Shown here piece by piece: positions 1 through 11,205 of a stretch of DNA of 64,000 nucleotides. Position numbers and translations under genes: made by a program. The notes under the pieces are model-generated. The model saw only the letters and a list, made by a program, of their open reading frames with translations, made no database searches and was not told where the DNA came from. The DNA comes from Rhizoctonia solani (taxonomy: Eukaryota > Basidiomycota > Agaricomycetes > Cantharellales > Ceratobasidiaceae), in NCBI RefSeq assembly GCF_016906535.1, contig NC_057374.1, forward strand, positions 682,001 to 746,000, written 5' to 3'. Numbering within the stretch: position 1 is the first letter of the stretch; the number at the start of each line of letters is the position of its first letter.

Positions 1-1135
1 TTATCCTTAGATGCCTCGTGGACCTTACCGGGGTAGCCTACGTCGGTGATTAAGAATTCTACGGCGGTATCAGTCGCAAAGAGTAAGGGAGACGCCTTAT
101 TCGGGTCAGCTTTGACAAGATTTTGCTGCTTCTTGTATAGTCCGAGCAGAGGACCTGGAGTGGAGAACTTGGTAAAACGGACTGTTGAAGTCTGCGCCAT
201 AGGCGAAACAGACATAGGAGCATTACGGGTTTCAGTAGCAGTGGGAATGTTAGGGAGGCTAGCGTGTAGGCGTTCGTGAACTTGTTTCTGCAGACCTTCG
301 CGGTAGTATGGAGGACCGATCTCGTTAGCATCAGTGACGCGCAAAAGCTCTATTGCGTCCCTGAAAAAGGAAGCTTCTTTGGAAGTGTCGATCATTGATT
401 TTGGCCAACCACGCATCAATTTTTCGTCTGGGCTTGGAGACCAGGCAGACCAAAACGTAGACCGCCCACCGAAGAACGGAGTCGATCCGTGCACGAATCG
501 TACTGGACTATTGAAAGTCTTTTCAGACAAAGTGAAAGGGAACGTCTCGCTAGGTCCTCCAAGAGTATACTTGAAAGGCAGAGGGAGGTTTTGAAAGTGA
601 TCGGGCAACCAAAAGTCTATCGGTTTTAGTGAGCCGCCGTTATGCGTCACTTTGATAAACTGGACAAACCTCCCCTCTCTAGGCACAAAATCATCTTACG
701 AGGATCCCGCTTGAGGGTTTCATCGATAAAAGCAAGAGCCGTAAACTAGAACACACAGTCCGCTTTGCAGTAAGTAGACCGATCATTGGTGTTGTACGAT
801 CGCAGTGCTCACTCCTGATCCAATGACAATGTAGTCAATGGCGTCCTTGCCGTTCACACATAGATCCTCCCAAGTCAGGTCTGACACCATGAAGTCCTTC
901 GCGGTAACTTGTTTGGCAGTTGGTGCCTAAATGCGCAATTAGCTGGCTTCCAACAGCACCTGTTGGAACACACCTGAATACCGGGCTCGGGGAACCCATA
1001 GTTATTGGCTGGTTGTTTGTCGACTTCATAGAAACGGGGCTGATAAGAGAGAGGACGACCTCGTTGCTCATAATTGGGAAATGTGGGCTTAGGTGCCCGT
1101 TCAAGTACAGTTTTGGTAATTTGTTCGCTAACCAT
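1..1135 (-). CDS. GMC-type FAD-dependent oxidoreductase, N-terminal part
   Basis: This is a flavoprotein oxidoreductase of the glucose-methanol-choline type; its substrate cannot be told from the sequence. Four exons fit in frame: 1135-974, 926-798, 745-670 and 616 to the window edge, with 47-, 52- and 53-nt introns. They give 327 residues with no stop. A Rossmann FAD motif, DYIVIGSGVSTA, lies near residues 85-96, and LCLERG near 117-122 supplies the acidic residue that normally binds the ADP-ribose. Downstream, the segment HGSTPFFGGRSTFWSAW matches the GMC active-site lid region. The start at 1135 was preferred over an in-frame ATG at 1186 because a TATA-like box lies between them. The C-terminal substrate domain, with the catalytic His pair, lies outside the window. 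The family call is firm; the exact enzyme is not. Confidence 0.8.
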
Positions 1136-1190
1136 GTTGGCAAAGGAGATAGGCAGAAGGGGTGGTTGAGGTGACCTGATGCACAATCAC

Positions 1191-1198
1191 TTTATATA
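1191..1198 (-). promoter_or_regulatory. TATA-like box of the GMC gene
   Basis: On the minus strand TATATAAA lies about 56 bp upstream of the chosen ATG at 1135. This spacing fits a core promoter and supports that start codon. Confidence 0.4.
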
Positions 1199-3740
1199 CG
1201 ACCTTGATCAATCTTTTCTCGTTCGTTTGATTCGGACAACGTTTGTATGAGCAACTGAGCGTCAATCTACACTACTTACTAGCAAAGATGGTGTACCACG
1301 TTGGTTTTTGCTAGATTCTTGTGGTAATTGATCTTACGGGCCATCTTGGATCAGTAGAAGCCGCAAAGACGCTGTCCTAAAAGGGCCTTATTTACGAGAT
1401 CGCTTTACCTGATATATAGTATAGGGGATCGCCATTATCTAGAATTCCTGGAGAAGACCGAGGTAGGAGATTCGTTGACAGTGAGCGCCATAAACTGTAT
1501 CATGTGGTATTGATTGATAATGAAATTGACCACGAATAACTTCTGCGGAAAAAATATTACCGTCTCGGAGGAGTGTTATCGATGCCGGTCTACGATTACC
1601 CGAGAACATCAATTGACCGCAGTTATCATGCCCGCGACTTTGAGCTCAACTTGTGAACCCATGACCATCTGGTCGCATGGAAATAGAGTTTTCGCTTGAT
1701 CGGTGAGTTATGGTGATGTGATGTGATGTGCTAGTACGGTAAGAGGATGTATGCGCGAAAGAAACCCGAGAGGCCGTACGGAGATGAGACTGGGAAGGGT
1801 AGGCTGGGGATCGACAGTGAGCGATGCTTATGGACAGTCGCCCTAACCGCGCTCAGAACATGCGGTGTGGTCGGCGAGAGAGAACGAATGCGCGTAAAGA
1901 ATATGATAATATGGGTGTATATTCAAGATTGCAGAACAGGAGAGGCGAGGGCAGAATGAGATGATATCAGTAGATAAAGAGAAGGTGGTCTATTACTAGT
2001 ACTGGGTTCCGACGGAGTCCCGGTTCTATTCATTTGTTGGCTATATTGCGTAATGCACAAAATAATGGTCTTGATAGATATTTATGTCCCTACCCAGAAT
2101 CCGAAAGGCTCAGGAACTCTGGGCAGTATCACACGATGCGCCCTATAGTTTCAGAGGGCTCAGAGTCGTATGGACTCCTTTTATAAAATGGAAACCCGGT
2201 CTCCGAATCCCATACCTGTGTTAGTTCCTTCCGTCGGCGTGTTAAATATCACTATATTATTAATTCTTATGAGCCCACATCTATAAGCAGCTATTTAGAT
2301 TGACCATCATAGAGTTATCTCTCTTTTACATAGGTTGCATGTATGCGGTCTACCCCACATATCCCATTGCTTATTCTGGTTGGAGTCGTTAACCCATATG
2401 TGTTGTCTGGTGCGATATCAATAAGCATATTATTATGATGATACAGGTAGATACATATGGATATATTATCGTGTGTGGCGGTTAGGAAGGGGTCAGAGGG
2501 GTAGGAATCACCCGGGCAGCGCCAGGGAGATGGGGCACCGAGTCGCGAGGGAGGCTTGTGGGTCGAATGGCCTACCCTACCTACGCATACAGAGTAGCAG
2601 CGGGTAGGGTAGAAAATAAGAGGCTACGCGTGGCTATGAAGGCGTGAGCAATACTGATCATGAGTGTGGCAGGAGTCACGTGCTAGTGGTCATGATTTGC
2701 TTATGCACCCCATACTGCTGGAGGCGCTCGCGGTGGCTCGCAATCAACCCTTGACGAATTATTCACTGTGATTCGTGGGGTCTGGTTTACAATATAAAGC
2801 TAAATTATACTCGCAGAACTATCAAAAGCACTCCCGATACCATGTACTATATCTTTGCCAAACGCACTTGGAGTCATGCCTTGTTTCAGCCGGCTACACA
2901 GAATCTTGATATATATCTACACGCATATATATATCTACCCTTCAAACCGTTTAAATTGGGCCGGGTTTCCGATATTTGGTATCAACATTTGACTGTTTGC
3001 GTGCGAACGAGGCACACTAGTCACAAAAAGAAACTATCAAACGCTCCAAATGGGACGCCAAGGCACCAAACACGTGAATAAATCAGAGCAAAATTTGAGC
3101 ATAAACAGGGTACGGAGGTACAAACCAACTGGACAGTGCGGTTGCAAGGGGTATGTGGAAGGGCTTACATACTTTGAGTACTTGCCTCCAGGTCTCAACA
3201 CCCTACATATAAAACCCAGTTTTGGGGGCCCGGAAAATCTACACTTTTGAGATTTTTCATGCACATGATAAAGGAGTACTGCTCTAGTTGAAACTCATCA
3301 GAAACGGCACATAGTCGGCCCAACAAGAAGGACCCTTGGTAGTATGAAGTAGAACAGATCCTTAATACAACGCCCGAGAGCGTTGTGTATCAATATGGAG
3401 TGAAGAAATCTCGCCCCTTCAAAGTCAGCGTAAGATACTTTAAACCCATTTTTCCATGCCTTTTATCTCTTGGCTGAATGCCACATGATTTTTTAATTAT
3501 TTATTTGGCTAAACAAGACAGGATGTACGGGTCCTTGTTCTATGCGCGGCTGTCGATTGAACGTGAATTGGGCTAGGTTACCTGATTGGCCCACACCACG
3601 CAGAAATTTTGTAATAAATAAAAAGCAAATGGAGTAGCGGGATGGTATCAAAGTGGCCAAGTAGTCAGAGAATAGAAAATACAAGTATCAACAAGAGGTG
3701 TACACGAGATTTTAAAAAAGCCGACGTATAAAACAAAAGA
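1199..3740. other. Gene-poor, AT-rich intergenic stretch
   Basis: No convincing gene was found in these 2.5 kb. All ORFs are under 80 codons and lack recognisable motifs or matching splice sites. A short run of three GATGT units lies at 1715-1729, and AT-rich DNA with several TATA-like strings spans about 2240-2460 and 2780-2960. No terminal repeats of a mobile element were recognised. Confidence 0.5.
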
Positions 3741-3824
3741 TGAAGCGACCCAGACTCGAACTGAGGACCGTCTGTGAACATCAGAATGTTAGACAGACGT
3801 GATAACCAACTACACCATCGCTCC
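3741..3824 (-). tRNA. tRNA-Val(AAC) with a short intron
   Basis: The minus strand folds as a tRNA. The acceptor stem GGAGCGA pairs with TCGCTTC, the discriminator is A, there is a D-arm with AGTTGGTTA, and the T-loop is TTCGAGT. The anticodon stem TCTGT/ACAGA frames C-T-AAC-A, giving anticodon AAC (Val). An extra 11 nt or so sits after the base 3' of the anticodon, the standard place for a nuclear tRNA intron; removing it leaves 73 nt. T-rich sequence (TTTTG, TTTTA) follows the 3' end and can serve as the Pol III terminator. Confidence 0.88.
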
Positions 3825-4256
3825 TTGAAATGGATGCGCCAAGTAAGCGCCGAGTCCGTGCCGGGTGATTTCTACGTCCGACCGCCGAGCGTTACAGGCA
3901 GGTGACGTCAAATGTGGGGCATCAAAGATGGACGAGTTCCGGTTTTGGCTTTCATTCCACTACGAATTTCTCGATCGAATACGCGCAAGGCCGAACCGTA
4001 TCCGGTGAAAGATGTGTGAAGTGAATTGTGAGACGGAGGAAGCGGCGCTCTCGAGTGCTGTGCAAGAAGAGGACTGGTTCGAAGACAAGATGCGGGCTGG
4101 GATCGAGAGCAAAAATGGGCGCAGAAGCCGCACACGCGACCGCAGCCGGGGTCAGACCGGGTCAGCTGAACCCGTATCACCACGGTGGTGCGTTCCATAG
4201 AGCGTTCGGGACTGAGGTGATGTAATGCCTCCGTTTAACACCTACCACAGAGCAGC
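3825..4256. other. Spacer between tRNA-Val and trehalase
   Basis: No gene is supported here. Overlapping short ORFs at about 3908-4225 occur in three frames of the same GC-richer segment and have no protein features. The segment probably contains the trehalase promoter. Confidence 0.4.
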
Positions 4257-4263
4257 TTTATAA
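4257..4263 (+). promoter_or_regulatory. TATA-like box of the trehalase gene
   Basis: TTTATAA lies about 61 bp upstream of the trehalase ATG at 4324, followed by a C/T-rich stretch typical of fungal leaders. Confidence 0.35.
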
Positions 4264-4323
4264 CCGCTCTCATTTACCCCACTCACCCTTCATCCCCGCC
4301 CTTCTCGTTGTCTGGGGTCAAGG

Positions 4324-7272
4324 ATGCGTTTGAAATTCGCTCTCGCTGCTGCCTGTGTGCTGAGTGCCCGTGCTCTGCCTCAGGCCGAGACATCGACCTC
4401 GACAAGTGGTACTAGTACCGTCACAAGCTCGGCGACTGTCTCAGAACCCATCAGCACTGCCCCAGCAACTGAGACCACCGCTGTCTCGACTGCCGTTCCC
4501 AGTCCTACAGCCCCGCTCGACTATCCTCTGCCCAGTCAAGCCGCACTTCCCCCGAAACAGGCATGGTGTCCAAGCGAAATTTTTTGTGCTGGTCAGGTAT
4601 GAATAAATAGCACAGTGAACTAATTTAAGCGGCCTCTAATTATACCCCAGCTGCTCCAATCAGTCAATCTCGCAAAGCTGTACGTCGATTCAAAGACGTT
4701 CGTCGACAAGCCAACTGCTTTCGATGCCCAGCGGGTCTTGTCCGACTTCAACGCCCTCGGTCCTCAGGACAACGTCACTGTTGGGGCGATCGCCAACTTT
4801 GTATCAAATGATTTCGTACGTGCATATCTTTATTTATAACGTACACGCATATTCATCTCGCCGGTTCCGCAGCGAGGTGAGGGCCTGGAACTCGAGGCCT
4901 TGACGCTCAGCAACTTTCCGGAGAACCCCACATTTCTTTCGAAGATCAAGGACCCCTTGGTCAAAGCGTGGTCAAAGGTAAGTTTAGCTCTTGTCTCACA
5001 CCATTCGGCATCGAACTGACAAAGTGGCGGTAAGATTGTACATACCTACTGGTCTGACCTTATTCGTGGTACCAACCCAGAGACGCTTTGCTCGGACCGC
5101 AACGGAACCACGGGATGCGAGAGCTCCTTGATCCCGTTGAATCACACTTTTGTCGTGCCCGGTGGCCGTTTCCGAGAACAGTGTAAGTTTTCCCAGAGTT
5201 TCCTATCATAGACAAAAAGAATAACCTTCGGTTCCAGACTACTGGGATTCGTACTGGATCGTCCGCGGACTCTTGGAGTCGCAGTTGTATGACATCGTCA
5301 ACTCGACGCTCCAGAACTTTATGGATGAACTCGATACGATTGGGTTCATCCCGAACGGTGGTCGCATATACTACCTGAATCGGTCTCAGCCCCCTCTTTT
5401 CATTCACGTAAGAAGATTGCATCGCTATTTTAATTTAGGGCATTGAACGTGTTTTACCTAGATGCTTGCTGCGTATGTGAATCGCACCAAGGACACGGAC
5501 ATCCTCGACAGGGCCCTTCCCTTGGCTGAGAAGGAGCTCGCCTGGTGGGCCAATAACCGTACTTTCAAGGTCGAATCTCCTACCTCGAAAAAGACATACA
5601 CCGTATACCGTTATGCTGTGAATAACACTGCCCCCCGTCCCGAGGTGCGTCACCTATGTCAAGTAGGATGCATAAGTAGTACTAATAACGACTCTAGTCG
5701 TACTTGCCGGATTATATTACAGCCAACGGCGAGGACATCGAAACACCCTTGACCGACGAACAAAAGGCCGATCTATACGCCGAGCTTGCAACTGGAGCGG
5801 AGAGTGGATGGGACTACACCGCGCGGTACGTACCAGGACCCTGCCGATCGATCCTCCCTTTGGGCTGACGACCCAGGGCACAGCTGGTCCCGTCAACAAT
5901 TCTCAGGTAACCTAAGCAACACCGAACCACAACTTCGTTCGCTCAACCTCCGCGCCCTCGTCCCCGTGGACCTAAACGCCATTCTGTATGGCGCACACAT
6001 CCAGCTTGCATCGCTCTTTGACCGACACACCAAGTCCAAGCGGGATCTGCGTGCGCGCGCAAGTGCTAGCTCGTACCGCAAGAAAGCTGATACCCTGAAG
6101 AAGGCTATATTGGATCTCTGCTGGAACGAGCAAAAGCTTGCCTTTTACGATTTCAATACAACCGCGGGTGGACAGTCGAGCACTTTCACAGCGGCGGCGT
6201 TCTATCCGCTCTGGATGGGTATATGGCCAGAGAGTCTGCTCAAGTAAGTCTTTTTCTTGCATAACATGCCAAGAGCACACAAGTTAAAGGATTGGTAGGT
6301 CCGAGACCAAGACGTTTGGCGCGTTCTCGTCCGTCAACTATGTTTTGAATATGTATAATGGCACGTACCCGGCTACCTTTTTGGAGACTGGGCTGCAGTG
6401 GGACTTCCCGAACGTACGTTCTCACTTGCCGTTATGGCTTTGATGGTTCAACCTGGCTCACGTTGAGATTATTAGTCTTGGCCTCCTCATGTCTACATTA
6501 TTCTCGAGGCTCTGAATAATATCCCGAAGAAGCTCAACAAGCAAAAACTCCCACAAATTAACTCGACTGTAACCTCGTTCGATCTTGTTCCGGAAGGTCA
6601 ACTGGGATTATCAGAAGACCAGCTACCCAAGTATGTTACACATCCTCTGATTTCGTGACTCTAGTGGACTAATTATTCAACACTAGACAAACACTCGATC
6701 TCGGAGGTTATGCAGCAACAGACATCAACGCCGGGAACAACACTGTCATCAACGGTGGTACTCCAGCGAAGAACGAGAAATGGAGGGATTCAATGACACG
6801 CCAGCTGGCAAACCGCTATGTTAGTGCCGCATTCTGTAGCTGGTAAGCTGGACCATTACGCGGAAATTGGACATGTGCTCATAAATCGTTCGACAGGTAC
6901 TCGACCGGTGGATCCATTCCTGGTCTACTTCAGCAACTTTCGCCCGAAGAGTTGAATGCGACAAACTCGGATCCATCGTCCGAGGGACACATGTTTGAAA
7001 AGGTATATCTCATCCATTTCATGTTTCCTCCACTCGATCCTCACAAGTGCCACTAGTTCTCAGCCGTAGACGTCGATCAAGCCGGCTCCGGTGGTGAATA
7101 CACCGTGCAAGCAGGGTTTGGCTGGACAAATGGAGTCGCACTCTGGATCGGAGCCAAATACGGGGCAATCCTCTCATCGCCCACCTGCCCTGCTATAATC
7201 GTCCAAAACACAACTCAACCCGATGGAACAGCACTCTTCATTGGGCATAGAAAGCAGGCGTGGGAATGGTAA
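4324..7272 (+). CDS. Secreted alpha,alpha-trehalase (GH37)
   Basis: This enzyme hydrolyses trehalose to two glucose molecules, probably outside the cell or in the vacuole. Thirteen exons join in frame to 759 residues: 4324-4596, 4651-4815, 4873-4977, 5035-5182, 5238-5407, 5462-5644, 5698-5825, 5884-6243, 6299-6413, 6476-6630, 6687-6842, 6897-7002 and 7057-7272. A signal peptide (MRLKFALAAACVLSARA) precedes a Ser/Thr-rich linker. Trehalase signature 1 is seen as PGGRFREQYYWDSYW, across the intron at 5183-5237, and signature 2 as QWDFPNSWPP, across the intron at 6414-6475. SGWDYTARW and the C-terminal GFGWTNGVALW are further hallmarks. The intron at 5826-5883 must be removed to keep the frame; it has a GTACGT donor, a CTGAC branch site and a CACAG acceptor. 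All parts expected of the family are present and nothing is broken. Confidence 0.93.
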
Positions 7273-7801
7273 ACATAGGAAATGAGTTATTAAAAGTTGT
7301 GTTAATTGATTTATCTAAAAGTGAATATAGTCAAGTAATAATATTAGTTTCGCCCTCTAAGCCAGTCGTTCGAGTTAATCTAGCAGAAAGCGTTAGGCAA
7401 ACACCCTTAATGAAACTAAAGAGGCGATAATAATGAAGTGACATTGAAATTGAATGGGGTTTCAATAAAGGAGGCGTCAGCAACCCACCACTGAATCACA
7501 CGAAACAACCAGAATGCTACACTGCTGGGTGAGGATTAGGATGGTCGAGAAATGACAATCGAATTGATAGAATGATAATTTTGGGAGAGGATACAGATAA
7601 TGACTCGAGTGTTAAAGTAAAATGTTTGGTTGTATAGTGGTAGTGTAGGTCGCCGATAAGTCAAGACCAAAGAGAGTTCCAAATGAATTTAGTGATATAG
7701 AATAGCGAGAGCATGTGGTTGGAGGAATACGAGATGTGATAGCCCTCTAACTCAAATGCCCGTTCTCCAGTCAGTTCCAGGAGTGTCCGATGACAGGGGT
7801 T
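7273..7801. other. Spacer between trehalase and inverted repeat 1
   Basis: AT-rich 3' flank of the trehalase gene up to the outer end of the left repeat arm. No gene or mobile-element end was recognised. A 91-codon minus-strand ORF (7661-7936) crosses the repeat boundary and has no features of a real protein. Confidence 0.4.
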
Positions 7802-10127
7802 GTTTAGAACCCAAGAGCGTAACGGATCTTCTTCACCAGTCTCCCAGCGCACTTCTCCACAGGCCCAGTCATCTCCACTCGCCTCCTCTTCCTGTCCACT
7901 CGCACTTCTACCTCCCGCTCCATCCCCTTCCTCCACTCATCCAGCTCCCGCCTCTCCCAATCCGACGCCCACCACGCGTACTGCTCTGCCGCCGCTTCCT
8001 CTTGCGCTCGCGCCGCATGATCCTCGTCTATCGCGCACTTCCACATCCACAGCTGGTCCGACTGCCAGTCCGACGCCCACCCATCGAACAGGCTTTCCAC
8101 CGATGTCCCCAAGGTCGCTGCCGCTGCCGCTGCCGTCGTTGCTGTCCGATCCGAGTCTGAGCACGAGTCTGAGTTCAAGCGCGACTCCTGCTCCCAGCCC
8201 AGTCCATTCCCACCCTTCACCCGAGGGAACCGGAACGACTCGTACGAGATGTCGCTCAGCTTGCCAACAGACCCGCCGCGAGACATCACACAGCTATCAT
8301 CCTCGTGCTCCAGCCAGTCCAGCTGCAGAGACCAGTCCGAGGTATCCGACTCCATCGACGCAGTCCACGGTCCAGACCTGATCGAGAACGCCCGTGACAA
8401 GTCACACTGGCCGCTCAGACCGTCCAGAGCTCCATACGTCCCGCGCGTGGCCAGCTCGCTCCGCGAGTACTCGCGAGCGGCGTTGGTCAGTCCAGGCGCA
8501 CTCTGTGATCCCACCAGGCTGCACTCATTTATCAGTTCCAAGCTCGAGCCTTTGATTGTCGTCGTATCCAAACACGGCCAGGTCTGTGATGTCTGAATCT
8601 TCCACGTTTCCTCCAGTCCGCTGCTGGTCTCCCACGAGTCCGCCGTCCATTCCGAGTCCGACGAGTCCACCGTCGTAGTCCGCTCCTCCGCACTGTCCAA
8701 AGCTACTCCGCCATACTTGTACTTCTCCAGCCCCTCGCGTTCCATTCGTTCTTCGCTTTCATCTCCACTTCCGCACCTGCGTCCTACCCCGCGATGCGAT
8801 CGCACGAATCGTCCCAGACTCATCCTTATCGTCACTGGTCCTGCCCGTTCCGTTTGTCCAACGTCCAGAGCCGTCGGCGACGTCACCATCACTTCCACAG
8901 GACACGGTCTTGTCGGCAGTGGCCCCTTTCCATGTCTCCCCGACTTGTCCATCGGCATGTCCTCCTCGACCGCGCCCCGCCGCAGCTTCTCCACTCGCTC
9001 TGTCCGTCGAAGTCCGCAGCCCGTCCACGCTGCCGCCGACTCTCCAAACACGTATTGCGCCGCAATCTCTCCCGCCTTCGGTACGTCCACGGGCTTCATG
9101 TCCATCTGATCGGGGTACAGGTACGTCCGCGACCACTCCAGCCAGTTCTGCAGCTTCGCGTTCGCTCGAGCCTCGCACGTCCACTCCGCGATCATCTCCT
9201 CTATCTCGCGAGCCGACGCGCACAGCATGATGTCCACCGCCTCGTCAGCCTTGCTGTGGATCTCTGCGAACTCGGCCGCCTGCAAACCCAAGCAAAGTCA
9301 AAGTCAGTGCGAGCCAAACAACGTATCTCGAGTACCGACGCTGAGACGGATCAGGATCGGCCGCAGTATCCCGGTCACCATCCCCATCGCGTCCTGCTCG
9401 TCCTGTCAGTCGAACGTAGTGCACTTGCATCGACTGCAGTCACTCACCTCCTTGGTTTGTATGTCTTCGCGCTTGTATTCCGCTCCGTGGATGCGCGCCA
9501 GCTCCAATAGGGGCTCGAACAGCGTCTGCACTTCGTGCAGCCTTGGCTCACGCCCGTACCTCCGTCTCAGCGGTTCCTATCGCGGGCTCCCAGTCAGTCT
9601 CGACTTGCAGCGATTCCCGCCGACTCGAACCATACCGCACTTACATAGCCAAAGACGATCTCGAGCAGGAACATGACCGTCGTGCGCACCTCCTTCGTCA
9701 CGCATGCGTACATCGACAGCAGCATGAGCACGAACTCGACAGAGCTGAATGTCTCGGTCGTCGTGCGGGCGGTAGCAGAACCAGTCATTGTAGTAGTTAT
9801 ATAGGTGATGGTAGTTGCAATAGTTATGAGGGTTGTAGCAGTTATAGTTATAGTTACGAGCAATACAAGTTATAGTGGCAAGTATAGCAGTACAGCAGCG
9901 TCAAGTGCAGTGCAACCAGCCAAGGTGAACAACAGTCTCGTCGTCGTTCGCATCAGATCCAGTCCGGATGCATACACCGTCACATGCACTGGAGGACCAA
10001 ACACGGCCAAAAGCATAGAACGACGGAACAACTTACGAGGGTGGTCGTCGAGGCGAGAGAAGCCAGTGTGCGATTAGGTAAACTGAATTGCCGATCTGAG
10101 ATGTTGGAAATTGCGGGGTTCTGCAGG
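7802..10127. repeat. Inverted repeat 1, left arm (2,326 bp)
   Basis: This segment is the reverse complement of 13352-15677: every position x matches 23479 minus x. All overlapping ORFs have identical translations in the two arms in every frame compared, so the arms are identical or nearly so. Matching stops sharply at 7801/7802 (outer end) and 10127/10128 (inner end, just after CTGCAGG). No terminal repeat or target-site duplication was recognised at either end. Confidence 0.95.
7804..9788 (-). CDS. Unknown 603-residue protein, copy 1
   Basis: Function not recognised. Mirroring the model of copy 2 gives exons 9788-9645, 9576-9448, 9402-9340 and 9279-7804. The N-terminus has two hydrophobic stretches (FVLMLLSMYACV, VMFLLEIVFGY), then a helical, charged part (residues about 49-150). 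A long Ser/Asp/Glu-rich region follows, with unusually many tryptophans and recurring W-A-S-D-W type motifs near the C-terminus, and the end is basic (DRKRRRVE, LVKKIRYALGF). The third intron needs a weak GTCGGT donor, so that boundary is uncertain; an in-frame ATG 25 codons upstream is an alternative start. The stop codon lies only 2 bp inside the repeat boundary, so the two copies have unrelated 3' flanks. Confidence 0.65.
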
Positions 10128-11205
10128 GATGAATAATTCCTCGATTCACCTCATGGTCATAGTCTAACACAGCGCAAAGAGCTTGCAACTATCACGAGTT
10201 ACAGTTATTGAATCGAGTACTGCTGATATTGACCTCCGTGGAGTTCTCAGCAATCAATTTCATGCCATAGTGCGAACATGTATCTATTTTTATCTTGGAC
10301 ACCTTTGCTTTTCCTGGAACAAGGCTTCTAGCGTAAACTTCGGCCCAATAACAGTCCCTTTCTCAAGCATAACATAAGTCCAAACGGTATTAAGGGAGAG
10401 ACTCGGGGCCGAGAGCTTCTTGAAGTTGTTTATATATACTGAATGGATGGATAACTCCTTATTATCAAAGCTAAAGAAGAACTATTGAGACGCTTTAAAA
10501 AATATTGGCACCTTTTTCTCAGGGCCTTGCTTTCCTTCACGCTCAGTAGAAGCCTTTCTTAAGTTTCTGTATGTTATTGAACACAGCCAGTACCTGCTCC
10601 AATTAACATATCAAATAAAAACATGCTAAAGTCGAGGAGACCAGCAGCGTGTGGCTACTTTTACAGCATTCATCAGCTCCCGGTATCAATTTCCAAGTTA
10701 GACAGTAATGATATTAAACGCTGGCACAACAGAACGCCATATGAGGGCAGGAAAATTAAATCATAAGTACTAGTTCGACAGTGATTGCTACCGGCCTCCA
10801 ATTAAATGGAAACGCCATTGCATGTGCTGGAGCCTTAAACCTTTTCCACACTCCAGAGCGCGCAATCCTTCGTGCTGTGCTATTTGCAATGATGAATTGC
10901 CAATCTAGTGCGCTTGAACCTGTCACAGTAATGATCCGCAGACACCTTTCCTTACCGTTCCGTACAAGGCACATTGCACAAGGCATGGACCAGAGGATAT
11001 GCCGGTGCAAAGGCTTGGTTTTTGGAGCCAAAAAGCAAATTGCTTATTTGGTGCCGCAGTCAGATCTCTTTAACCAATGAAAGTTTTCCATCAAATATCC
11101 TCGGTCACTACATCATGTATAAGTATACTGGTGTCTCCGACTGGCCTTATTCACACAGTCAACTTATAATTACCTTACCTGCAATCTTTCACAGTAGCAC
11201 CAGCA
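10128..11205. other. Left part of the inverted repeat 1 spacer, no gene seen
   Basis: Unique sequence between the left arm and the acetyltransferase gene. The longest ORFs (about 91-99 codons around 10756-11080, both strands) overlap each other and show no domain or splice logic. The last 150 bp presumably hold the promoter of the acetyltransferase. Confidence 0.4.

Noticed and set aside
5826..5883. Apparent 4-bp GTAC duplication causing a frameshift in the trehalase gene
   Set aside because: A 58-nt intron (GTACGT donor, CTGAC branch site, CACAG acceptor) restores frame and gives the expected GWDYTARW motif. The gene is intact.
7804..9510. Long ORFs on the strand opposite the 603-residue gene (for example 238 codons at 8794-9510)
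   Set aside because: GC-rich shadow frames, Arg/His/Ser-rich and without splice logic. The same shadows appear mirrored in the right arm.
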